This document shows positions 8,179 to 16,643 of a stretch of 21,614 nt of DNA, piece by piece. The stretch's first letter is position 1; the number at the start of each line of letters is the position of its first letter. The notes below the pieces were generated by a model that did not search any database, was not told where the DNA came from, and worked only from the letters and a program-made list of their open reading frames with translations. The position numbers and the translations under genes were made by a program. Source of the DNA: JAAYZB01 sp035379945. Lineage in GTDB: Bacteria; Bacillota_I; Bacilli_A; Izemoplasmatales; Hujiaoplasmataceae. The DNA lies in assembly GCA_035379945.1 (NCBI GenBank), contig DAOSWG010000017.1, positions 1-21,614 of the forward strand, read 5' to 3'.

Positions 8179-8188
8179 CAAGTTTATG

Positions 8189-8218
8189 TTGGCGAAACCG
8201 AAACGTTTATGATATAAT
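8189..8218 (+). promoter_or_regulatory. tRNA promoter
   Basis: TTGGCG (8189-8194), an 18-base spacer and TATAAT (8213-8218) with an upstream TGA. The tRNA begins 11 bases after the -10, so the 5' leader is only a few bases. Confidence 0.7.
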
Positions 8219-8229
8219 CTTTTCTGGAC

Positions 8230-8304
8230 GGAGTCATAGCTCAGCGGGAGAGCACTTGCTTCACGAGCAAGGGGTCGTGGGTTCGAAACCCTCTGACTCC
8301 ACCA
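8230..8304 (+). tRNA. tRNA-Val, anticodon CAC
   Basis: A full cloverleaf of 75 bases with encoded CCA. Acceptor GGAGTCA pairs with TGACTCC. The D stem GCTC/GAGC encloses a short 7-base loop. Anticodon stem CTTGC/GCAAG holds the loop TTCACGA (anticodon CAC, reading the Val codon GUG). The variable loop is GGGTC, the T loop TTCGAAA and the discriminator base A. Two small oddities: position 37 is G, where A is usual for valine tRNAs, and the T stem GTGGG/CCCTC has a U-U mismatch at the second pair. A strong terminator follows, so this is a single-tRNA unit. Confidence 0.9.
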
Positions 8305-8315
8305 TCAGTTTTTTG

Positions 8316-8344
8316 ACGGTTTTCTTTTGAAAACCGTTTTTTTT
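8316..8344 (+). terminator. Terminator of the tRNA transcript
   Basis: A perfect 9-bp stem, ACGGTTTTC (8316-8324) with GAAAACCGT (8329-8337), a TTTT loop and a run of seven T (8338-8344), 11 bases after the tRNA CCA. Confidence 0.9.
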
Positions 8345-8387
8345 ATCGTACAGCTTTCTTAAATGATTTCCATGTTTTGCGAATTAT

Positions 8388-8416
8388 GTGAAAATAAGCG
8401 GACAATGTGATAAAAT
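8388..8416 (+). promoter_or_regulatory. Probable promoter of the CotH-kinase gene
   Basis: GTGAAA (8388-8393), a 17-base spacer and TAAAAT (8411-8416) with TGA before the -10. The leader to the ATG at 8442 would be about 20 bases, enough for the AAGGAAG ribosome site. Confidence 0.55.
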
Positions 8417-8441
8417 ATGTTTAACAAAAAGGAAGATGAAT

Positions 8442-10280
8442 ATGAAAAAAACAGCCATACTGATATTGCTTGCATTTGTTTCCTATGCTTTCTTTGCCTG
8501 CGCGACTGATACCCTGGATACGACAACCGCCATTACGACGGAAGATGTAAGAAATGATGCGATCAATCAGGAATATCAAACCCTGAGATTGTCTTTTCCG
8601 GTCGCCTTGGTTGCGGACTTTGTGCTTCCCGAAGCTTCTTCGGCCGATTTCGCGGTTTCTTACTCGCTTGACGATGTGATTTTGACAAACCGGACGATCA
8701 CTTATGTCCAGGAAGCCTATGACCGGGAAAAGACGTTGGAAGTTTCAATCACCTACGAAGGCTTGTCGGTGACGAAACAGTATGTCTTCATGCAAGTTGC
8801 CGATCCCGACTTGTCGGAACAGGAAATCATCAAATTGGTTTTCCAGGCTTGTTACGATACGATACTTGACGATATTCCCGCAAAAATCTATTCGGATCTG
8901 ACACTGCCGGATATGCCTCTTGACGGTGTTAGTGTCGAATATTCGTCCGACATATCCTATGTTTTCCATGGAAGGTTCATCTACACATATCCGGATATAG
9001 AAGAAACCGTCCTGATCAACGCTACTTTACGCTACGGCGAAGAAGTCCGATATGTTAGCACTTATGTAACGATGGCTTCAATAGACGAATTAAGCAAGAT
9101 TCCCGCCATCTATATCTATACCGAAGGCGGAGCCGCTGTGGAATCAGACGAGGATTATGTAAGTGCGACGATGACTGTCGTCACATACGAAGATAATGAA
9201 GCTGTGACTTTCTTAGAAAATGCCGTGTTAGGAATAAGGTTAAGAGGGAATTCGACTCTCTACATGCCCAAAAAGCCTTATAAGATCAAATTTGAGGAAA
9301 AAACGGCCATGTTTACTGATTATGCGAGAAAAGATTGGGTATTGCTGGCGAACTATGCCGATCAGACTCTGGTCAGAAATTATCTGGCTGACGAATTGTC
9401 TCGAGGCGTCGGAATGGCTTTCTCGCCGATCTCGGTTTTCGTCGATCTTTATTTAAATGGGGAATATCAGGGCAATTACATGTTGACAGACCAAGTGGAA
9501 GCGGCTTCTTCCCGGGTCGATATCGAAAAGGAATCCCCGAATCTCGATACCGGATACTTGGTGGAACTCGACAAGCGTCTTTATGATTATGATGATTGGA
9601 GTTTATTGGATGATAACTGGTTTCTTGTTGAAGGTATTCCCTTCGTGATTAAAGAACCGGATTGGGACGACGATACCTATTCCATCGACCAACTTTATTA
9701 CATCCAGGATTATTTTGTTACCTTGCTTAATACTTTGAAGGCGAAAGCAGATTACACCGATCTGATCGACGAAGACACTTTCATCGACTGGTTCATCATC
9801 GAAGAAGTGATGAAAAACGTTGATTCCGGTTATTCGAGCGTGTATTTCTACAAAGATGCGGGCGGAAAGCTGAAAATGGGTCCCATCTGGGATTTTGACC
9901 TGTCCTCCGGTAACTACGGGCATTTGGAACCGGCGCTTCGCGGTCCCGAAGGCTGGTATACTTCCAGACAGGACAAGAATATCTTTTTCTATTATTTGAT
10001 GCAGTATTCCACATTTAGAAGTCATTTGAAGGTTAGATGGAACGAACTATACGAAACGGTGATTCTGCCGCTTCCTGACAAGATTTACGAAACTTCCGAT
10101 TCAATAATGCTTTCGCGTTATCAAAACTTTGAAATGTGGGACGTGATCGGTGTAGACACATCTTGGTACATCGCTCCCGAAATCCATGCGATCGACACCT
10201 ACGAGGGACAGCTCTGGTTCCTGTATGATTTCCTGACCCAGAGGATTGCCTGGCTCAATCAAAACATCAACAATCTCTAA
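8442..10280 (+). CDS. CotH-kinase family lipoprotein with two Ig-like domains
   Basis: A 612-residue predicted lipoprotein: hydrophobic leader to residue 19, then FFA-Cys20 as lipobox, followed by a Thr/Asp-rich linker. Residues 40-120 and 125-212 look like two copies of an atrophied bacterial Ig-like domain, each with LP, a YS(L/S)D segment and a hydrophobic-aromatic closing strand. From about 225 to the end is a CotH-type atypical protein kinase: RGNST (268-272), KKPYKIKF (277-284), LLANYADQTLVRN (301-313), LYLNGEYQGNYMLTDQVE (336-353) and GPIWDFD (480-486, metal-binding Asp). In Bacillus, CotH phosphorylates spore-coat proteins, but no spore gene is present here. An extracellular, surface-anchored kinase is the better inference. 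Start 8442 has AAGGAAG 6-8 bases upstream. It has its own promoter and terminator. Confidence 0.88.
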   Translation: MKKTAILILLAFVSYAFFACATDTLDTTTAITTEDVRNDAINQEYQTLRLSFPVALVADFVLPEASSADFAVSYSLDDVILTNRTITYVQEAYDREKTLEVSITYEGLSVTKQYVFMQVADPDLSEQEIIKLVFQACYDTILDDIPAKIYSDLTLPDMPLDGVSVEYSSDISYVFHGRFIYTYPDIEETVLINATLRYGEEVRYVSTYVTMASIDELSKIPAIYIYTEGGAAVESDEDYVSATMTVVTYEDNEAVTFLENAVLGIRLRGNSTLYMPKKPYKIKFEEKTAMFTDYARKDWVLLANYADQTLVRNYLADELSRGVGMAFSPISVFVDLYLNGEYQGNYMLTDQVEAASSRVDIEKESPNLDTGYLVELDKRLYDYDDWSLLDDNWFLVEGIPFVIKEPDWDDDTYSIDQLYYIQDYFVTLLNTLKAKADYTDLIDEDTFIDWFIIEEVMKNVDSGYSSVYFYKDAGGKLKMGPIWDFDLSSGNYGHLEPALRGPEGWYTSRQDKNIFFYYLMQYSTFRSHLKVRWNELYETVILPLPDKIYETSDSIMLSRYQNFEMWDVIGVDTSWYIAPEIHAIDTYEGQLWFLYDFLTQRIAWLNQNINNL

Positions 10281-10289
10281 AGACTGAAA

Positions 10290-10326
10290 AAGCCCTTATC
10301 CGGTTTAATCCGAAGGGCTTTTTTTT
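10290..10326 (+). terminator. Terminator after the CotH-kinase gene
   Basis: AAGCCCTT (10290-10297) pairs with AAGGGCTT (10313-10320), and the inner CGG/CCG can extend it. A run of eight T follows (10319-10326), about 10 bases after the stop. Confidence 0.88.
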
Positions 10327-10353
10327 CGTTTATCCCAACCGCTGGAAAAACGA

Positions 10354-10389
10354 ATGGCAAAATAACGGAAAAAGGCCGTTTTAGGCCAT
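10354..10389. repeat. Nested inverted repeat upstream of potA
   Basis: ATGGC (10354-10358) pairs with GCCAT (10385-10389), and inside it ACGG (10364-10367) pairs with CCGT (10376-10379). It lies between the CotH-kinase terminator and the potA promoter. It has no T-run directly after it, so it is not an obvious terminator. The role is unknown. Confidence 0.4.
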
Positions 10390-10434
10390 ATTTTGAAATC
10401 AAGGATAACCGCCAAGTCTCGCTGTTTAAACGGA

Positions 10435-10517
10435 TTTGCAAATTTGCAGGCACGAATATGAAAAAAAACTGAAAAAATATCTTGCATTTACAAAAAAATG
10501 CCATATAATTATTGCAT
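10435..10517 (+). promoter_or_regulatory. Four TTGCA repeats around the potA promoter (possible operator)
   Basis: TTTGCA at 10435-10440 and 10443-10448, and TTGCAT at 10482-10487 and 10512-10517. The last two are 30 bases apart, about three helical turns, and flank the potA -10. This could be a regulator binding array. No regulator gene is next to it. Confidence 0.35.
10482..10509 (+). promoter_or_regulatory. Promoter of the potABCD operon
   Basis: TTGCAT (10482-10487), a 16-base spacer and TATAAT (10504-10509). The leader to the GTG at 10548 would be about 32 bases and includes AGGGGG. Confidence 0.65.
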
Positions 10518-10547
10518 GTAAAACAAATATTGTCCAGGGGGCCGCAA

Positions 10548-11705
10548 GTGGAGAAAAAACCGCTTATCGAACTCGTCAATGTGACGAAAACTTATGACGA
10601 AGAAAACGTTGTAAACGACCTCAGCCTAACCATCTACGAGAACGAATTCATCACGCTTCTCGGACCATCGGGGTGCGGAAAAACCACGACTCTGAGGATG
10701 ATTGCCGGGTTCATTCAGCCAGATGAAGGAAAAATCATCATCAATGGCAAGATCTTCAACGATCTTCCTCCTTATGCCAGACCGATCCATACTGTTTTCC
10801 AACGCTATGCGCTTTTTCCGCATCTAAACGTTTTGGAGAACGTTGCTTTCGGATTGAGAAACCGTTCTTACGAATCCCTGGAGAAATTTTTCGGCAGGGA
10901 TGTTTTAATCGAGGAAGCAAAAAAAGTTTCCATGGACAAGGAACCTTCAAAACATCTTGTCAACAAGATTATCAACCGGAAAATCGAAGCGATGGCGAAA
11001 GAAGCTTTGGCGCTCGTCAAATTGACCGGATTCGAAAATCGCAAGACCGACATGCTTTCGGGCGGCCAGCAACAACGCGTGGCCCTGGCGAGAGCGCTGG
11101 TCGACAAACCGCAAATTCTGCTGCTTGACGAGCCGTTGGCGGCGCTCGATTTAAAACTGCGCCAGGCCATGCAGTACGAACTGAAGGAAATGCAGAAGAA
11201 ACTGGGAATCACTTTCGTTTTCGTCACGCACGATCAGGAAGAAGCGATGACGATGAGCGACCGGATCGTCGTCATGAAAGACGGTGTCATCCAACAGGAA
11301 GGTTCCCCGAAATCGATCTACAACGAACCGGTAAACCGGTACGTCGCCAATTTCATCGGGGAAACGAACATCATCCCAGGAATCTATGTCAAGAAAGACC
11401 TAGTACATTTCCTGGGGACCGATTTTCCCTGTACCGGATATACATTCGCCAACAAGGAGAAAGTCGATGTCGTTATTCGTCCGGAAGACTGGGACGTCGT
11501 CCCGCTTGACAAGGCCAAAGTGGTGGGAGAAGTCACCTTCAGCCTGTTCAAGGGCGTCCATAACGAATACGACGTCAAGGTCAAAAACACCACTTTGTTG
11601 GTCCATACCTATGAAAGTTATGAAGTCGGACAGCCGATCGGGCTGACGATCGACCCTTATGAAATCCATATGATGAAGGTCGAAACGGATGAACAAGTCA
11701 TTTAG
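10548..11705 (+). CDS. potA: Spermidine/putrescine ABC transporter ATP-binding protein
   Basis: The cytosolic ATPase that powers polyamine import, 385 residues from a GTG start with AGGGGG 6 bases upstream. Motifs: Walker A GPSGCGKT (39-46), Q-loop VFQRYALFPHL (83-93), signature LSGGQ (170-174), Walker B LLLDEP (191-196) and H-loop VTHD (226-229). The C-terminal 130 residues form the regulatory TOBE-like domain (VVIRPEDWDVVP). Between the Q-loop and the signature there is an extra charged, helical segment of roughly 40 residues (about 104-148), which E. coli PotA lacks. Its downstream overlap of 17 bases with potB and the following ATGA overlaps make this one translation-coupled operon. The polyamine assignment rests on the whole operon, since the ATPase alone could also serve iron or sulfate importers. 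Confidence 0.92.
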   Translation: MEKKPLIELVNVTKTYDEENVVNDLSLTIYENEFITLLGPSGCGKTTTLRMIAGFIQPDEGKIIINGKIFNDLPPYARPIHTVFQRYALFPHLNVLENVAFGLRNRSYESLEKFFGRDVLIEEAKKVSMDKEPSKHLVNKIINRKIEAMAKEALALVKLTGFENRKTDMLSGGQQQRVALARALVDKPQILLLDEPLAALDLKLRQAMQYELKEMQKKLGITFVFVTHDQEEAMTMSDRIVVMKDGVIQQEGSPKSIYNEPVNRYVANFIGETNIIPGIYVKKDLVHFLGTDFPCTGYTFANKEKVDVVIRPEDWDVVPLDKAKVVGEVTFSLFKGVHNEYDVKVKNTTLLVHTYESYEVGQPIGLTIDPYEIHMMKVETDEQVI

Positions 11706-12516
11706 GATCCTGGCTACGCCATATCAGATATGGCTGATGCTTCTGGTTTTTGTGCCGCTTCTTGCGATGATAATCATCAGTTTCACGAACCTGACATCGG
11801 AAGTGCCTTTAAATGAAGTGAGTTTCACCTTGGCGAATTTCCTTATCCTGGGCGAGACTTCCACATTGGTGGCTTTCAAGAACAGTCTGGTATACGCAAG
11901 TCTTTCCACCATCATCTGTTTCGTTCTCGGCTACTTCATTGCCTACAAAATCAAAACCTCCCGCTTCAACAACAAATTCATCGTTCTGACGATCGTCATC
12001 CTGCCGATGTGGTCGAACCTGATCCTCCGCGCCGAAGCGTTGATGAATGTCATGAGCGAAAACAATATTATCAAGAGCTTGATCGGCTTCAGTATCTTGG
12101 GGAATACCGCCGGGACCGGATTCGCTGTCCTGTTCGGACTTGTCTTCACCTATATGCCTTTCATGATCCTGCCGATCTATACGACCCTGGAGAAGATCGA
12201 TCCCGCTTTGGAAGAAGCCGCTCTCGATCTCGGACTCACTCCCTTCAAAAAATTCTGGAAGGTGGTTTTTCCTCTGTCTTTCCGGGGCGTCGTTTCCGGA
12301 TCGATCATGGTGTTTCTGCCCACGCTGGCGGGATTTGCGATTCCGAAGATCATCAGCCGGGGGCAGATCATCTTCATCGGGAACATCATCGATACCAAAT
12401 TCATGTACACGAGTTATGACCAAGGAGCCCTGCTCGCAGTCCTGATTCTGGTCTTCATTCTCGGTTCCATCCTTCTGCTTACAAGATTCGACAAGGAAGG
12501 AGAGACCCTCCTATGA
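11689..12516 (+). CDS. potB: Spermidine/putrescine ABC transporter permease PotB
   Basis: A 275-residue inner-membrane permease, one half of the transport channel. Hydrophobic helices are at about 13-32, 64-86, 97-112, 145-166, 200-222 and 246-265. The EAA loop that docks on the ATPase is clear at 175-197 (EEAALDLGLTPFKKFWKVV). The ATG overlaps the last 17 bases of potA, with AAGG about 11 bases upstream, so translation is probably coupled. Length and topology are normal for PotB. It precedes potC with an ATGA overlap. Confidence 0.93.
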   Translation: MNKSFRILATPYQIWLMLLVFVPLLAMIIISFTNLTSEVPLNEVSFTLANFLILGETSTLVAFKNSLVYASLSTIICFVLGYFIAYKIKTSRFNNKFIVLTIVILPMWSNLILRAEALMNVMSENNIIKSLIGFSILGNTAGTGFAVLFGLVFTYMPFMILPIYTTLEKIDPALEEAALDLGLTPFKKFWKVVFPLSFRGVVSGSIMVFLPTLAGFAIPKIISRGQIIFIGNIIDTKFMYTSYDQGALLAVLILVFILGSILLLTRFDKEGETLL

Positions 12517-13388
12517 ATGACAAAGAATATCCAGTCGCCACCCTGGCCGAATACGGATTCCGGGATTATTCCCGCTTCCGGGGCATATTGAAGGTTTTAT
12601 CCACCATTCTGTTTTATTTCATCATGGTGATGCTGTACCTTGCGATCATCGTGATCGCCGTCGAGAGCGTCAATTCCAGCCGGACGATGTCGTCATTTGC
12701 CTCGTTCTCGCTAGAGTGGTATCCGAATATCTTACAAGAAGAAGACTTGTTGCTGGCGATCAGGAACACCTTCCTTGTATCAACGATAGCTACGACGCTT
12801 GCGACCATCATCGGCACTTTTTCCGCCATCGGATTGTATGCGATGGAAAAGAAGAAAAGACAGAAATGGATGCTTATGAACAACATCCCGATCCTGAATG
12901 CCGATATCGTCACCGGATTTTCCCTCATGCTGATGTTCAGATTGCTGATGTACATTTTCCCGTCCATTTTCGGACTTTTCACTCTTGTGATGGCGCATTT
13001 GTTCTTCACGATTCCCTATGTCATTCTTTCCGTGATGCCGAAACTGAAAGAGACCGATCCAAACTTGATGGATGCCGCCCTTGATCTTGGCGTCAAACCC
13101 TATAAAGCGCTTGTCAAGGTCGTCATTCCGGCGATCAAAGCCGGAATCTTCTCCGGTATGCTCCTGGCGCTGACGATGTCGATAGACGACTTCGTCATCA
13201 GTTATTTCAACACCGGCGCCGGCTTCGACAATCTGTCGATCTGGATCTACGCCGTCATCGGAAGACGGAACCTGACGCCTTCGGTTTACGCCTTCTCGAC
13301 CCTGCTAACCCTGTTCACCATGATTGCCTTGCTGGCCTACCAGTTCATCCACAAATCCAAAAAAACCAAAAGGAGCGTCCCAAAATGA
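12513..13388 (+). CDS. potC: Spermidine/putrescine ABC transporter permease PotC
   Basis: The second channel subunit, 291 residues. A cytosolic N-terminal tail of about 25 residues is followed by a first helix (28-51) and about five more. The EAA loop lies at 186-208 (MDAALDLGVKPYKALVKVV). The sequence SMDDF-type motif, here MSIDDFVISYF, follows the loop as in other PotC proteins. Start and stop codons overlap by ATGA with potB before and potD after. AAGGAGAG lies about 9 bases before the start. Confidence 0.93.
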   Translation: MNDKEYPVATLAEYGFRDYSRFRGILKVLSTILFYFIMVMLYLAIIVIAVESVNSSRTMSSFASFSLEWYPNILQEEDLLLAIRNTFLVSTIATTLATIIGTFSAIGLYAMEKKKRQKWMLMNNIPILNADIVTGFSLMLMFRLLMYIFPSIFGLFTLVMAHLFFTIPYVILSVMPKLKETDPNLMDAALDLGVKPYKALVKVVIPAIKAGIFSGMLLALTMSIDDFVISYFNTGAGFDNLSIWIYAVIGRRNLTPSVYAFSTLLTLFTMIALLAYQFIHKSKKTKRSVPK

Positions 13389-14539
13389 AAAAATTCATCA
13401 TCGCTTTCATCGCATTAGCAGTTTCATTGACATTTTCCGGATGCACTCAGACTCCCAAAATCAGGATCCTGAACTGGGGCGAGTACATCAACGATGAAGT
13501 TGTCGCCAATTTCGAAAGGGAATACGGAGTCAACGTTGTCGTCGACACCGCCGATTCGAATGAATTGTTCTATTCCAAGATCAAAAGCAAAACAACGGCA
13601 TACGATCTCGTGATTCCGTCGGACTACATGATCGAGAAAATGGTTTCGGAAGGCATGCTTATAGAACTTGACTACAACAAATTGCCAAACTATGTGAATA
13701 TCACCTATATGGACGGAGTCGAACAGATTTTGGCTTCGATGGCCGAGACCACCTATGAAAGAAACTCCACCACCATCGATTACAAGAATTACGCCATTCC
13801 TTATTTCTGGGGAACCTTCGGTATCATCTACAACAATCGCGTGGAAGGCTTGGAAGCATCGCTAGAAGCCAACGGCTGGGATACCTATTTCGACGCTGCG
13901 AATTATTTCCCGACAGCCAGAAGAGGCATGTATGATGTAGCCCAGTTCGCCTATGCGGCCTCGATGTTCTATTTAGGGGAAAACCCCAATGATTACAGCC
14001 CCGCGTTGCTTAGCGCATCGGAAACAGCCATCCGGGGAGCCGATTTCTCATCCTGGGGCGACGATATTTTGAAACGCGACGTGGAAGCCGACAATCTCGA
14101 TATGGCGTTTGTTTATACCGGAGATTACCTCGACAGACTGTATATCCAGCTTGACGAAGGAAAGACGATGGAAGAAGTCCAAGCCGATTTCAATATCTAC
14201 ATTCCCGAAACAACGATGGTTTTCGCCGATTGCATGGTCATTCCCTATACGGCGAAAAATATCGACGGCGCGCATCAGTTCATCAATTATTTGCTTGATC
14301 CGGACAACATGGCGCTTAACGCTTCGGTCGTAGGCTATTGCACGACGACCGAACAAGCATACGATATCGTCGTCGCCTATTTGGGAAATGCCAAAACCTC
14401 CCTTGACAACTGGGCTAAGGCTTATCTTGCCTATTACAACAAGGATCGCGAAGGGACATATTATCCGCTCACATCCCTGCCTTCGGCGGATATCGACGCA
14501 ATCAACACGATGATCCAGAATGTCATCGCCGGCGACTAA
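13385..14539 (+). CDS. potD: Polyamine-binding lipoprotein PotD
   Basis: The extracellular substrate-binding subunit, 384 residues, anchored as a lipoprotein (TFSG-Cys20), as expected in a cell with no outer membrane. LNWGEYIN (29-36), YDLVIPSDYMIEKM (73-86), IPYFWGTFGI (138-147) and the C-terminal lobe match PotD. Compared with the E. coli pocket as I recall it (W34, Y37, Y85, W229, W255, D257), this protein keeps W31, Y34, Y81 and D282. It has Tyr244 and Phe280 where Trp is expected. The pocket thus remains aromatic and acidic but smaller, and specificity (spermidine versus putrescine) is open. AAAGGAG precedes the start by 10 bases. It is the last gene before the operon terminator. Confidence 0.9.
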   Translation: MKKFIIAFIALAVSLTFSGCTQTPKIRILNWGEYINDEVVANFEREYGVNVVVDTADSNELFYSKIKSKTTAYDLVIPSDYMIEKMVSEGMLIELDYNKLPNYVNITYMDGVEQILASMAETTYERNSTTIDYKNYAIPYFWGTFGIIYNNRVEGLEASLEANGWDTYFDAANYFPTARRGMYDVAQFAYAASMFYLGENPNDYSPALLSASETAIRGADFSSWGDDILKRDVEADNLDMAFVYTGDYLDRLYIQLDEGKTMEEVQADFNIYIPETTMVFADCMVIPYTAKNIDGAHQFINYLLDPDNMALNASVVGYCTTTEQAYDIVVAYLGNAKTSLDNWAKAYLAYYNKDREGTYYPLTSLPSADIDAINTMIQNVIAGD

Positions 14540-14562
14540 GTAAAAAAATTATAGAACTAAAG

Positions 14563-14595
14563 ATCGGTTCTTCATTATGAAGAGCCGATTTTTTT
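14563..14595 (+). terminator. Terminator of the potABCD operon
   Basis: An 11-bp stem, ATCGGTTCTTC (14563-14573) with GAAGAGCCGAT (14579-14589), one G-U pair, an ATTAT loop and a run of seven T. It sits 24 bases after the potD stop. Confidence 0.92.
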
Positions 14596-14756
14596 AATAA
14601 ATGTTGCCGATGATGTATGAAAACATTAAAAAAGATGTAAATCCTGATGATATATTTTAAAAAACTACGACATTTCCGCCCTGTTTTAATAATACGTAAT
14701 GTGAAATAATGTTATTATCAATAGATTTATAAATTCAATAAAAGGAGAGTGTTACA

Positions 14757-16643
14757 GTGTTGAAGAAGATTTTGGTTTGGTCATTGATGTTTTTGTTTGG
14801 AACAGGCATTTTTGTAAGCCAAGTCACACATGTATCTGCTAAAGGGCTTTCCTTAATTCCCGGTGCAAGCGCGGATTTGATTAATCTTTATGAAACCGAT
14901 GGAGGCGGAGGGACATTGGAAGACAGTTTCAAAGCAGCAACAAACACGGACACCAAATTATACAGTTATATGTCAGAAAGCATGGGAAATAATTATACGG
15001 ATGAAGGCGACTTGTCTGATAACGGCATCGTATCCGTAATCCCGAAAAAAGTATTCTATACCCCAGGAACATACACATATGTGGGCAACGAATGGGGATT
15101 TTACGCAAAAACGACAAGCGAAAATGCTTGGGTATACCAATGCGAAGTGGTGATTTTCGATATTACCGTGACTTTACCGGGCGAATTTTACGGCGATTCA
15201 GAAGCACAAGTGAAGGTAAAACCGGTTATACAGTGCGTATACCATTGCACAAACAATCTCAACAATTTACCTGGTTTCGATTCGAGTCTCGATTATGTGG
15301 TATCCATAAATCCGTACAATTACTTTATAAACAACATCTATCTCGCAAACATAGTCATATGTTCTTCTGTCACAGAAGCGAATTCCGCAGATAGCTATCT
15401 TAATACCGATTATGTGGAAACAATGACAATCGAATCAATCAGTCAGGAACCAAATTATGCGGCAGATAGCCCGCTTAATAAGGAAATGGTGTTTAAAATA
15501 GCAATGTTCGTCGGTTCAAAATTGCCATTGGTAGGATCATACTTCAGTCTGATAAGCAGAAGTAAAACCGGAATGGAAATACTAAACGGGTTGTTATTCT
15601 GCGATAAAATAATCCAAGGAGACATAGTCGATCAGACAGATAAGTCAATAAAAATTGATATTTCTGAATCATATACTACACATATAAAATATTTTGAAGG
15701 CTGGTTACAATCGGTAGCCTTAGGGGCATATGAGGGTACAGAGAATATTGAAGTGGGAGATAATGCCGATTATAATTATCTCTACAATTCATTGAACGGT
15801 TGCTTCATGAAAACAACCGTCGAATATACATGCGACTTTCCTGTGGACGCTTCGGGATATAAGATCGAATTGAGCAGCGAAATGAATTTCAGCACCTGCA
15901 TATCGCTTGACATTGTAACACAAGACGAAAGCACATTCGAACTTACAAAAGTAGCGGAAGTGTGCGGCGAAGCGGATTACGGTAAATACCAGCGCTATGG
16001 TGAATTAATGAATATGTATGAACCCACGGCTGTTGTCATTAATGATCCAGGCACCGCCGATTATTTTAAAATCGCAGCGGATTATAACGGAATTTATCAA
16101 ATAAAGAAGACGGGATGCAGCACCAATACAAGAATTGAAATTTATGATAACGTTGGAAATCTTGTTGTCAGTTCCACAGCAGTTGACTTTACGTTCAGAG
16201 TAAATTCGGACATAGAGTATTATGTGAAAACCAAATACTTAAGCGATGACTATACCGGAACATATAATATACTTGTCATGCCTCAGTACATGGGGTTGTT
16301 GTCGACAGATTACTATAAGTATATATATTTTACAGAGCCAAAAGCCGTAACATATTATTTCTGTCCGACGAAATCTGCGGATTATTACATATATACGGGC
16401 GGAACTCAGGACACTTTAATTAAACTGTACGACAAATACGGCAATTTCATTACCGCCAATGACGACAACATAAATGATGATAACGCAAAGATACTCGTGC
16501 ATCTGGTTGCCGGAGAGACATATTATGTTCAGCTGGTAAACAAAAGCACAACTTGGGGATATGCGAAAGTCTATGTGCTGGAATGCGTATACATAGATCC
16601 GGATCCTTTCTATATTCCCAAAGACGGAATAGAATTAATGTAA
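14757..16643 (+). CDS. Secreted protein of unknown function with two C-terminal PPC-like beta domains
   Basis: A 628-residue exported protein. The signal peptide is residues 1-28 (positive MLKK, hydrophobic core, VSA before the likely cut). I do not recognise residues 30-430. They are rich in Asn, Tyr, Asp and Ser, begin with ETDGGGGTLEDS near 46-57 and contain one moderately hydrophobic stretch at about 245-285. Residues 433-508 and 519-610 resemble tandem pre-peptidase C-terminal-type domains (RIEIYDNVGNLV; LIKLYDKYGNFI then NDD, and VAGETYYVQL). Such domains usually hang off secreted enzymes or adhesins. I see no catalytic motif. The protein has 12 cysteines, many for a monoderm exported protein. 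The gene is markedly AT-rich and stands alone between two terminators. GTG start with AAAGGAG 9 bases upstream. Recent acquisition is an inference from composition. Confidence 0.8.
   Translation: MLKKILVWSLMFLFGTGIFVSQVTHVSAKGLSLIPGASADLINLYETDGGGGTLEDSFKAATNTDTKLYSYMSESMGNNYTDEGDLSDNGIVSVIPKKVFYTPGTYTYVGNEWGFYAKTTSENAWVYQCEVVIFDITVTLPGEFYGDSEAQVKVKPVIQCVYHCTNNLNNLPGFDSSLDYVVSINPYNYFINNIYLANIVICSSVTEANSADSYLNTDYVETMTIESISQEPNYAADSPLNKEMVFKIAMFVGSKLPLVGSYFSLISRSKTGMEILNGLLFCDKIIQGDIVDQTDKSIKIDISESYTTHIKYFEGWLQSVALGAYEGTENIEVGDNADYNYLYNSLNGCFMKTTVEYTCDFPVDASGYKIELSSEMNFSTCISLDIVTQDESTFELTKVAEVCGEADYGKYQRYGELMNMYEPTAVVINDPGTADYFKIAADYNGIYQIKKTGCSTNTRIEIYDNVGNLVVSSTAVDFTFRVNSDIEYYVKTKYLSDDYTGTYNILVMPQYMGLLSTDYYKYIYFTEPKAVTYYFCPTKSADYYIYTGGTQDTLIKLYDKYGNFITANDDNINDDNAKILVHLVAGETYYVQLVNKSTTWGYAKVYVLECVYIDPDPFYIPKDGIELM

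Noticed and set aside
10327..10547. A polyamine or other riboswitch ahead of potA
   Set aside because: Only a small nested hairpin and short repeats are visible, upstream of the likely promoter. No known aptamer core or attenuator lies between promoter and start.
11809..12423. Minus-strand frame of 204 codons opposite potB
   Set aside because: Charged, low-complexity shadow of a confidently identified permease gene; no start signals.
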